DNA from: Mytilus californianus
Lineage: Eukaryota; Mollusca; Bivalvia; Mytilida; Mytilidae
Length of the DNA: 64,000 nt
Assembly (NCBI RefSeq): GCF_021869535.1
Contig: NW_026262690.1
Coordinates: 63,496,995-63,560,994, forward strand
Direction: 5' to 3'
Shown here in pieces: positions 27,901 to 39,900 of the stretch. Below the pieces are notes generated by a model. That model saw only the letters and a program-made list of their open reading frames with translations. It searched no databases and had not been told where the DNA came from. Positions within the stretch are counted from its first letter, which is position 1, and each line of letters opens with the position of its first letter. A program made the position numbers and the translations under genes.

Positions 27901-30900
27901 CGGAATTTGAACATTGTCTCTATTGGGAACATGTATTAACATTGATTTTATTTTAAGTAGTTTAATCCTAACTAAACATGTATTTTTATCCAGGTATTAA
28001 CACTTATGGTCTTGCATCCTGTCCATACTTATATTTTGGCATTGCACATGGTCATGCTTTTCTCAGACTGCTTAGGACATCTGTACATTTAATGTCTTAG
28101 GTGACATGATTGACATTTTAGTCTGAGGGTACATGGTTAATTTATCAGCAGTAATTAGGCTTTGAAATAGTTTTCCCTATTAACTGTGAGTACTCTTAGA
28201 TAGTACTCTTGCCTATTGTCTTTTTTTAATTTGTTTTGTGCTAAGTATCTATCTGATGAGTCAAACCCATTCAAACTGATTATTTGTTCCTATGTTGTGC
28301 TGTTACACTACTGTCCTAGGTTAGAGGAGGGTTAAGCACTATCAAACATGATAAACCCTGCCACATTCTTTATGTGACTGTTCCAAGCCAGGAACCTGTA
28401 ATCCTGTGGTTGTAATTGGTTGCGCTTTTTGTTAATTGTACTAGTATAAATCAGGTTGTTTCACATTTTTCATACCAGGCCTTTTATAGCTTGCTATATA
28501 GTATGGGTTTTGACCTATAACTGTTTCTTTGTCGTTTGGTCTTTTGACAGTGGTCTCATTAGCAATCATACCACATCTACCTATTTCTATAAATACAGAA
28601 ATATATATAAGTTCATGGTCCTGTCCTTAGTCTGGAATCTTGTCAGTGTTTGTCGTAAGTTGACTTCTGTATTTAAAGGTATTTGTTGTTGTTTGCATTT
28701 CTATGATAGTCTCTGTTAAATCAATTTTTGCATTTCTAAACTTGTGGCAGTTTTGAGCCATTTTGTATGGTTGAGTTTCTTTCTCATATGCACACCTCAC
28801 ATCTCCCTTTATACATATACACAGACAAATTATTTTTCAATTTTCTAAAGGTGCTTAATTACATAATCTTGCTATTTCCTGTTTATTAAAATGAATTAAT
28901 ACATTACAGTCAAAAGCAATATTACAATGTAATTAAGTAAACAAACAAACTATTATACCTATCTCCAAATATTTGTTGGTAACAGTCATTACAAGTTCTC
29001 ACACTAATATTCTTAACTGTTGATTTCTTTGTAGAGCATGTACCACACACCACACGGCCACATCTTCGACAATGGTGTCTTCTATTAAACTGTTCAATAA
29101 AAGGACAAATAGATAATACCAAGTTAAAAAAGATTGCTAGTGTAATAATTATTGACAGACAGCTTTCAATGTAGAAGGCGCACTGCATGTATAATACATT
29201 TTTCCACTGCAAATACAGGCGTTGGTTCACCAAACAGAGTTTAATTTAAGATTAATTTATTCGTGAACCCCTGCATCCGAAAGGAACCGCCTTGCTACAA
29301 GCGCCGATCTACAGGCCACCAGCGTATACATGGACCAAGGATTATTCCATACGTGCGACAAAACAACAACTGAACCAAGATTACCAAGATTTCCCATACC
29401 ACCTTACATACATGTACATCTATAAATGATAGCAGAAGAAACGGACCACACACCACGCGGGTGCCGATCATAAATGAACTATAAATTTACAACCATGCCG
29501 ATAAACAGACCAACTGCAGCAGACGATCAAAAAATTATATATATACCAAATAATTAACAAGGGAACAATTTTTGACAATTTCATTTTCCATTAGCGGCGA
29601 CCAAAATCTTCCCATTGTTGCCGACGCGCCAGGAAGTAGTAACATCCAACAATGGCCAGGTTGGAAGAGAAGCCTTGCGAAGTGGTAGAAACCATGGGAA
29701 GATCGTCAATTTAGATACCAAGCCTTTAGAACAATGTCATGTATCATATAAAAGTAAAACGAACTCAATTTACATTGTAAACAAACTTTATTTTTCTATA
29801 TTTATCTTATCTATTTATAACTCTTTATTGCTACTTTCACTTTTCATTGTTTCTCTCACCATGACAACGTCAAATTCAATGTACCAGTTTGAGTACTTCA
29901 GTAATTAATTTCTGTATGAAAATTGTCCTGATGACGCCTGCCCTGCAGGTGAAACATGTAGACCATAGCAAATAAAATTGTAGACCATTTGAAGTGTTGT
30001 TGTCAATTTTGAGTATTATTTAAATGTTGCATTCATTTGCATAATTTGACAACCCCGCATACCAAGGTATCCACTTCAGGGACTCTATCGAAATGATTCA
30101 CACAGGCGTTGGTTCACCAAACGGAGTTTAAATGTTGGAATTATTTAAAATGATTAATCACTATCTGACACACCTGTGAAATTTATTGAAAGTGCTAAAC
30201 ATTTTTACTTGATGCAACATGTACATATCTTAGGAGTTACTTACAATGCAGAGTCTCTTGGCCACATTAACGCCTGAATGCCTAATCCCTTGTCAATCAA
30301 TTTATCAGAATAAGCTAAAAGTGCCCATCAAAATCCTGGATTTGTAACATGTTTTAATTGTAGAAAAAGTTCAGGCCACAGTGAGTAGGAGTGATCAATT
30401 AAAAGTAGAGCTTAAATTATTGAGGAATATATCAGTGGAGTTACTTACCATGCTGAATTTCTCTTCTTTACAGACCATACATGTATCTGTAGAGTTATCT
30501 GGTTGCCATTTATCCGGACTTGGTGGTTCTAAGGGCATGACAAATTTAGAAGCATTGACCTTTGACTTCTTCAATAGTGATACTTTGTTATGTAACATTC
30601 CTGATGGTCCACTGATGGAAGCCCTTGGTGATGCTGAAATACAAAGTGGTTATCATATTTATATATTACATAAGTCTCCAGCTAGAAAAGGAGTAATTGA
30701 TGGATATAAACAAGATAACATTCTCTTGCTTAACAAGAAAAAAAATGTTTAAAGCATACCAAATTTTGTGGCTTTGTAATTTCAAACATGTATTTATAAA
30801 AAAAAAACCACCCAAATTGGGAGATCACTCATTCAAACATAATCCATAGTTTTTACCATGATATACTGATGAATCTACAGAATGAATAAGATCCTTCCGA

Positions 30901-33900
30901 AAGAGATAATCTGTCGTAGTTTCTTTGATACTGATGACAGTTTTTATATCAATTTCTAACCTGATATATCAATGCTTCTTCTTTGGCTTCTGACAGACTC
31001 AGAGAAAACAGATGTCTTTGTTGGAGTGGGAGGTAAATCTGATGGTCCTTCTAATCTGTCTGTGGAGGCAGAAGACATCTGTGACTGACTTCTGTCTTTC
31101 TCTGAATATCAAAAAAATGTCAGAAATTGAAAAGAAAATAATATTAAACCCACAGTTATTTATTTGGGACTATTCATATTAACAAAAGAAAATAGAATAA
31201 TGCAAATAATATTATGTGTGTGTGTTTACAAACCATCAATTACTGGTAATCTGTCTTATATTTATAAAATAACTTATAAAATAAAAATCATTTCATTACC
31301 AGTAGTCACATGAAATTTAAAGAATTGTAAAATCACTTCAATGTGAAATTCAAAGCAAATATCAAAACAGAAATTTTCTTTTATTTAATAAAAATTAATT
31401 TTATTCATATAATTAATATTATAATCTTTAATTTAATGAAAACATATTTTTCCTTTCATCAAATATATGACTTAATCTTTTTCATTTTACAGCTATAAGT
31501 TTTTTTTTAATATTTCAAGCTTCAGGCTTCAGATTGCGATAGCATTTGGAAGATAGGGAGCTACATGTAGCTGCTGTTAATAATTTAGTTTTACATAGCA
31601 CTAAATAAAAAAAGGAGAATTACCTTTAATTAATAGTAAAATTCAGAAAAAATAAAAATTGCAAACATTGCATGTTATGGGGGTAACAAGCAACATCACA
31701 AATATATAAATTATCAGTAAAGCTTTACATAATAGACCTTTGATGATAGCTTATGTAAGAATATGCTTGTTTTACTTTTTGTATCAGTAAAACTGAATTC
31801 AAAAATTGTTTAGAATAATACAACAAAGCAAGATAAGACATCATATGTTAGTCCGGCAGATATCTACAGATGTACTTATAACAAAGCTAAATAATTTTCT
31901 TTTTAACATGTTTAACTAGCTGCAAGATTTTTAATAGATTTTTTTAAAAATTGAAATAGAAATAGAAATATTATTAACAGTAAAGACAATAAGGCTGTTA
32001 ACACATAGATATGTCTTGCCTGCTTCCCAGCAAAATCATAAACAGAAATTTGATAGACTCTATTATAACTACATCTCTGTTGGAATGTATAACATTTACC
32101 AAGTACTGAGCAGTCAGATGTATCCGCACAACTAAGACTTTTGGAGGAACCAATGATCAAACAATATTTTGTGAACAAATTCATGACCTACTTTAATTTC
32201 ATGAAACCATCGTTAGATATGATTTCATCCTTAAGAATTTGTGTTGTGTGTGTCCAAAATTAGAGAAGCTCTTCTATGATTTTGTGCATGCCTTTTTCAT
32301 CAGGAACGCTCAAAACCGAATATATGAAAGCCAAGGATGTATAAGAACCGAAACAGTTGAAGAGCTATATGACCAAAAGTACCTAAAAAATAACCAAATC
32401 CATCTAAGGTCAACTTTGCCTGAGGGAGTTGAAAATGAAACCATTTACACAGTCAACAGTATTACTGCTGAAAAGTTATACCTTTGTCCAGCTCTGTGAC
32501 AGTTGTCACAGATCAAACAAATACCCAGGTTGTAAAAAGAGATAAATGTTTAAGAAAGAAGTTCATTCTAATACTCACTTTTATATACAAGACAAAAATC
32601 TTTGAAAATCAAAAAGTAATAGTTCCATATAATATCAAGTTAACATTAATCCTCTACATACTTGTTAAAGAAAAATTCTGATTAATTTATAACACACTGT
32701 AAAAGTTAACCCAGTGACACTTTTTTGTATATATCAGCAACAAACTCCAAGATGTACATGGTTGTCTTTACTTCTTCTTTTTTTTTTTGGGGGGGGGGGG
32801 GGGGGGGTCAATCCCATTGATGTCATTATACCAAATACATTTATGTATAGATAAATATTAATTATAGAAATAATGAACTTGAAAATATATGAAAAATTTC
32901 CATCCATAAGAATTAAGACTTAACTCTTATATTTTTTTATACTACTTTTGTTTCATCATCTAGTGCAATCACTTAAACTTTTGTAGAGAGTTATATTGTG
33001 TGATATCAAATACTTCCTAGCATGAAAAATTATAAGTCATTTTAGTCTACATTTGCAAATTCCCAGTATCCCACACCAAATAAGTGCATTGGGTTGTTTC
33101 TCTTGTCACATAAATAAAAATAGTTATACCTAAAAAAGGAACCATGACAACTGTAAAATCTAAAGCTTTTCTGGCATAAGTTGTAACAAGACGGTTGAAT
33201 ACATCTTTGTTGAGATTAATTGAAGGAGTTTCCAAGTTGTTTAGTTCACTTCGGATTGCACTGTAAACCTTCCCAGCCAAATCAATCTGCAATGATAATG
33301 CAATAATTCTCAATTTTTCAGCCTCTTTATTATGTTTTAAGTTTAAAATCAAAGCATATCAGATGTCCAACAACCAAACAAAATCTAAATAATGAAATGG
33401 CATTACCTTTTTTTCAATGACCAAGTCTTAATTAATTCCAATAAATCAGACAAAACAAAAGTTTAAAACATTTTGACAAATTCTTTGTAAAGAAGTATGG
33501 AAATCATTTTATTGGTTGGATAGTGATCACTGAAAAATGGAATGATAGATTGATGAACCAAGCCCTATCTAGAGAAAGGGTATAACTTGATGTTTTTCTA
33601 TATAAGGCATTAACCTTGCATAACATTATTACAAAATGCTAGCATCTTGGTATTTACAAAGTGATGTATAAATTGTCAGATAAAAATTTGAACACATAAC
33701 CTTTATTAAGTCTTAAGAAAGTATTAACAGCAAACTAGATTACCTTCATATTCATCAAGAGCTGTTCTAGAAGAAGATGTGGAGATTTCACTAGGTGATT
33801 GTACCCATTGTGGATAAAATCTGGTAAACATAGGAGAGCCTTAAAAATATAAAAGTTCATTCAGTCAAGAATTCAAACTATATATTTTATGTAGAATACC

Positions 33901-36900
33901 TTCTATAGTCACTACAATATTTATCATGCAATCAGCCAACTATTGTATCAAAGCTGGAATACAAACAAACTTTTGCTTTATTTGTTTACTATCTCATGAT
34001 ACTGTTTTAAGAGAATGGTAATGTTAAAATTAATGTTTACTGCACAGACCATTTTGTGGTCCTCTTTAAAATTCACATTTTAACAATGTTAATTTAGTGA
34101 TGAAAAAAAATTAAAACATAACTGGAAATTGGAGTGTATATCACTGTTAAATTGCAGAATACAAATTTTGAAATTAGAAAGCAAATTCACAAAGGGCAAG
34201 AAAAAGATACTTCAACTTCTATATCTGCTACAGAAATACTATACAAAAAGACTACATTTGAATAGCTTACCTTTGATCCTATTTTGACCAGCTTATATTC
34301 ATCTAGTTTTTCCTGAGGTATGATAAGATGCTTCAACATATAACTGACAATAAACAAGATTTCTCTCTGATGGTTAAGTGATTCCAGCAGTTTATTACAA
34401 ATCTCAAAACAAAAGCTTCCATCTTCTTCCCTCAAATCCTCTAGAATCTTGAAAATATATATAAAGTAACTTGTCAAGAAAGCGTTCATAATACTATATA
34501 TCAGGATATTTTCGTGTGTTAATTTTCACAGAAGACATTTAATGTGAACATTTTAACTGTTAATTTAAGTGCATTGTACATGACCATGAAACCTAAAAAA
34601 ATAGCAGCACAATAAACATTTAATTGCCCAATCTAAGTCCCAAAACGTGAACAAAACCTGAAGCGAAAAAAATCATATAAACAGTATTCTTCTGTCAAAT
34701 TTATCTTTAGTGGCAGCAATTCTTCAGTTCTTGACTGCAAAGTTGTTCATTTAACATACTAGAATTATTCTTAACCTGTTACAAGTTATAGCTGCTTGAC
34801 AAAAAATTAACAATGATATATATATATATAATGTACTTACGAGAAAAGCTTTTGTGGTATCCACCATTCTCCCATTCAGTAAATATAACAACTGTCTTTC
34901 CACAACAGTCTGAAATATTTTAAAATGAAATAAAATATTAGTAGGTATTAAGACTCATTAACAAGAGGATTTATTTAATAGGTAACACTCAGGAGGGATA
35001 AAAAAAAACAACACAGATATCTGACAAAACTTTAATGGATATGAATTAGAAATTTCGATTCACATTAACTAGCAATAACATTTACATAAAAAAAACTCAC
35101 ACCTTACAGAGGTACTAAAATAATCCATTGTGTTGATTTACTGCTATGATGGTTCTAAATAATATATATGTAAGACTCTGAACCACCATGGTCATGCTGA
35201 TGTGCGATGGTTTGACGCTGAAGTGTGTTTTTGGTCACACTGAAGTGCGATGGTGGCATTGTAACACTATCTTGTTGATAGGTACGCCGAAGTGCGATGG
35301 AGGTAACGTTGAAGTGCAATGGACTATATAAACTATATTTTCAATGCTTTTCATGTCAATGTAAAATTCAATTTGTTTGTTAGCTGTTTTTCGTGTTTAA
35401 AAGTTAATAAGAGGACGATCTCTCATTTAGTATGCAACTGAATCTAAGGACATTCGTCTACAATAACAAATGCAAATTTATCTACTCACTATTGGAAAAA
35501 TCTTCTCATGGGCCTAATAATGGAATATCTATAGATTTTAAACTAGCCATCATGTGTAATAAAGACCATCACACATTAGCCAACAGCCCATCGCACTTCA
35601 GCGTGACCATTGCACTTCAGCGTCCCCATCAAACCTCTGAGTCCTACATATATGCATGAGTTTTAAATAGATTTCATCAATAACTGGCGAGGTATTGTTA
35701 GAAAAGCAGACATTAAGTGAGTCACAAGTTTCATAAAAATATTTGTAGAAAGATCTAACAAGGAAATTAGGATTGAAAATTTGAAATAGGTAAATCTTTA
35801 ACAGTATGAAGTTTGAGGAATAAATTTAACAAGTTGATATTGTCTTATGAACAAATATCGCATATAAACTGTGTAATGGGTATACACTTAAAACACAGGC
35901 TCAAGTTTGATTAAATTTTACAGAATTATGGTGTAATGCCACTTACTTTTAGAAAAATGTATAAAATCTTTAATTTTTAATGATAACAATAACCTAAAAT
36001 CCAATTAAAATTCTAATATTAAATGGTAATGTTCTTCCCAATATGAATTGGAAATAACATAATGTCATAACTGTATTCTTGCATAGCAGGAAAACTAAAA
36101 AGATGGAATCAATTCGAGCATACCATACATTGGTTCTTCCTGAAATTTTTCATATGGCACCACTTTTTAGCTGTTTCATAATCTTTGGCTTTCAGCAATA
36201 TTGTAAAGACTTCATCAGGGGCAATAACTGTCATTATGTTTCTCCAATCATTAAACCTTTCCAAAAAACTGTAGTAGTCTCCCTTGTCTCCAGGATGTTG
36301 GAAGTCTGTGGACATTGATAACTTTACTTGTAAAGTTTTGGCACACTCAGTTATCTATAAAAAGACTTTACATACTTAAGACAGTCAAAATCAGTTAATT
36401 TTTTTCTTATTTTTAAGAAAATTAGTAAAAGTGAGATCATATTACAACTATATGTAATGCTAAATTGTAATTGCAAAGTAATAATACTTAAAGAAGACTT
36501 AAACAAAAAAAGACTTCAGTTTGATCCCTCCGGGGATTGAATTCACAACCTCCCGCACTCAAGCTAGCATGATAACACTAGACAACTGAGGTGGTCCTGA
36601 AGTTCTGAGGATAACAATATAAATTCAGTTGAAATTACCAGAAACAAATCTAAAATATATTCAGCTAATCCAGAAATACAATCATTTTACAGAATTTTTT
36701 TACTCTCAACAAATTTGCATTGAGTACATGTATAATCAAATATAATTTTATCCCTCTGTTAATTCATTTCAAACCTTAACAGAAAATCTTATTGTCAGTC
36801 TGTTTCTTACATTCCAATTTTTTTAATTTTTACACAAAACATCTTATTCTCTTACTATTCAATCTCGGTAACTAACAGAAAACTCACCCTTATATACAGA

Positions 36901-39900
36901 TTTATTTCTTTTAGTTTTGTGGCAACTGTTTCTTTCAATTGGTTATCAATATCAACATTATCAAATGAATGAAACAAATCCTGAACTATATCCAATGGAA
37001 GCTTTTTATATATTGATAAAAGTATATGACAAGCTTTTGTGCAATCATTGAATCGTTTTAAAGCACTAGAAATCTCATCTGCTACCAATTTGCTTGGTGA
37101 TGGTGTTTGAGAAAGGCGGTGAAATATTATACATTCTAATGATATCTCTGTCAAAGCTGCATACTTTGGATCATTTTGCAATACTGTGGAAGGAAAACTT
37201 TGCAAAATTTCCAGAATTTTTAGCCATTTTGAATCTATTATTAATGAATTCAAGACAGATTTTACAACATCTTGGAATGGCTGGCTGCAATGCAGGCAGA
37301 GCATACAAGCTTTTAGTTTATCGGATATTGAACTAGTGATTAGTTTCAACACTGGGTCACGACTTTTAATTATTTCCTCATCCTGTGAACCAGCAATTGG
37401 AACAATATAGTTTTGCAGATGACGTTTCAAAGAGGGATAACTGTCCGTTAGTTTTTGATAACGATAACTTCTGATATCAACAAGACTTATTTCAGAAGGT
37501 GCCCTTCCTCTTAAATTTTCATTTCCAGAAAAATGATCTTCTGCAAACTGTGGATCAATGTCATCAAGTTCATCATCACAAACTAAACTAACTAAGGTCG
37601 CCACTAGAGGGCATTCTGACTTGACATACTCTAATGTTGCTGGAGTAAGAGAATATTTTGGAGCAAATTTACCAAAACTTGATGTGCTACTTGTCACTGA
37701 TTTACTTATAGACAAATCAATATTCTTTGGTAGTGAAGTCATTCTTTTATGTCCTTTTGTAAATATCTGATTTTGTAAGAGATGTGTATTATCAAAAGCA
37801 ACTAGAAATTCTTCTCTAACTGACTGTTCTTCAACTTTGAATGGTAATTCTTTTCTTCCAGTTTCATCTGAAAATTATGTTAAATCACTTAGAATTATAT
37901 TTTCGATGTTTAAAATTATTATCTCAGGTACAGTATGTGCATGATATCAACCTATTTACAATTAAATCTCACCAAAAAATAGTTGTAAGATCACACAAAG
38001 GTTATTTGGGACAACTTAGAACTGGTTGATAATAATGGTAGCCAAATTTAAATATCAAAATGAGATTTTTTTCATGGTTTTTTAATGATTCTATTCTGTA
38101 TTGTCACATACATTTTGGGCTTTATAATATCTTATATATTTATAGTATTTTTGTTCAAGGGACAAGACTGTATTTTTTATTGCATATAAACCACAAGTAG
38201 TTTTTATTGTTAATTCATTTCCAATTTTTTTTTTTTGAAACAAAAATGCTATTCCTGTTCCGTCATCATGGTGTGTCAAGATTATGGCTTGGTAAGGTTT
38301 TTAGTTGACGGATATATTATTTGAAAATTTCAAAATATAATGTATACCAATATTTTCTCCTGAGTATGAATGAACTCTATCTATCTCCAACAATTCTTGG
38401 AGTGATGTCTGCTGTTGTCCAGTCATGTGACCTGCTATTATGTGAATAATTCCCTCATTTTCTGCACTAAACTCCTGAACTTGCTGGTGGCTAAAGTCAT
38501 GTTTATACCACAATAAGAGCTGAGGAATAGTAACCTAACAAAAAAAAGAATAATATTTATATATGAAAAGTTTTGTTAAAAATAAATGAATAACATATTT
38601 TCTAGATTCACATGTAAATGGTAAGTGCAATGATCCCTGCAATTAAATTCTGTTTGCATGTAGCCATAAATACAAATATGTTCTATATTAAAAATATCTA
38701 AGTTTGTGGGTCATGTAAAAAAATTATGAGATATATGTTAGAACATGGTGACAAAGAAGTAAACTGAGACTCAAAATGATTAAATATTTACTTTTATCCT
38801 GCAATCAACCAATTACATGTATTGTACAGATAACAGGTACACACATACATTTTTGCTTTATTTGTACTTGTACAAATAAAGTCTCCTGTTACCCCACTTC
38901 TATGTTGAGCAAGCGGTAATGAGGATATTTCTTTTTGTGTAACTGTTCATTTTGGGGTCCTCTTCATGGTCTGCATTTAAACTATGTCAATTTCTTAGAA
39001 AAATCAGAGACAATGATTTGGATTTAAACAACTAAAGATTCAAGTGCCGGGTGTAAATTGCAGGATAAAAACAATACATGTACCGGTACATTGTCAGAAA
39101 TATAAAATGTTTTTGTACTTGCTACAAAAGAGGGAAAAAGCTCGGCAAGCCTCACTTTTTGACCTGTTTCTATTTAGCTCGTACAAATAAATTATATATT
39201 TTCAGACAATGTACATATAATGTATATATATTTCAGAATAAGCCTCAAGTTTTACTGTAACTGATAATATCTTACCTTTCTATTGTCTTTGTTAATAGAT
39301 ACACCATCGTCAAGGTAACCTCTTATAACTAGCTGTAACTGATAATATCGTACCTTTCTATTGTCTTTGTTAACAGACACACCATCGTTAAGGTAACCTC
39401 TCATAGCTAACTGTAACTGATAATATCTTACCTTTCTATTGTCTTTGTTAACAGATACACCATCGTCAAGGTAACCTCTCATAGCTAGCTGTAACTGAGA
39501 CTTCAGTAATTCTGGTATCAGTATCTACAACAAACAAATTCAAAACATTTAAAGGGGCATTAGCTACGAGGTATAAAAAAAAAAAAATATGTGATTTTTT
39601 TTTTGTTCAATAATTAATGAAAGTGAAATAGTGAAATAATTATTCACTTTTAGAAGCCAATTTGGTTTAATTTTGTCAAAATAAGCTAAGAAACATCGCT
39701 GATGAATAATTCTCTTGTAAGTGAATAATTTGACCTCATTGAATCCGTATTCATGTGACCTTCAGTTTAACCCCTTAGCTGGACATGGGCTATGCATGCA
39801 TTCAGCTATAAATGAAAAGAATGTCAACATTGAAAGTGAAACAAGGACGAACCATTTGGTTGACTCATTCTATCCACAAACAATGATCATTCTTATACAG

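Noticed and set aside
29615-29908. 97-residue frame inside the 858-bp insert
   Set aside because: Low complexity in its second half and no recognised domain; likely chance.
32239-32499. 86-residue plus-strand frame as a separate gene
   Set aside because: No homologue recognised, no promoter or splice signals, and it overlaps sequence that looks like an old dispersed repeat.
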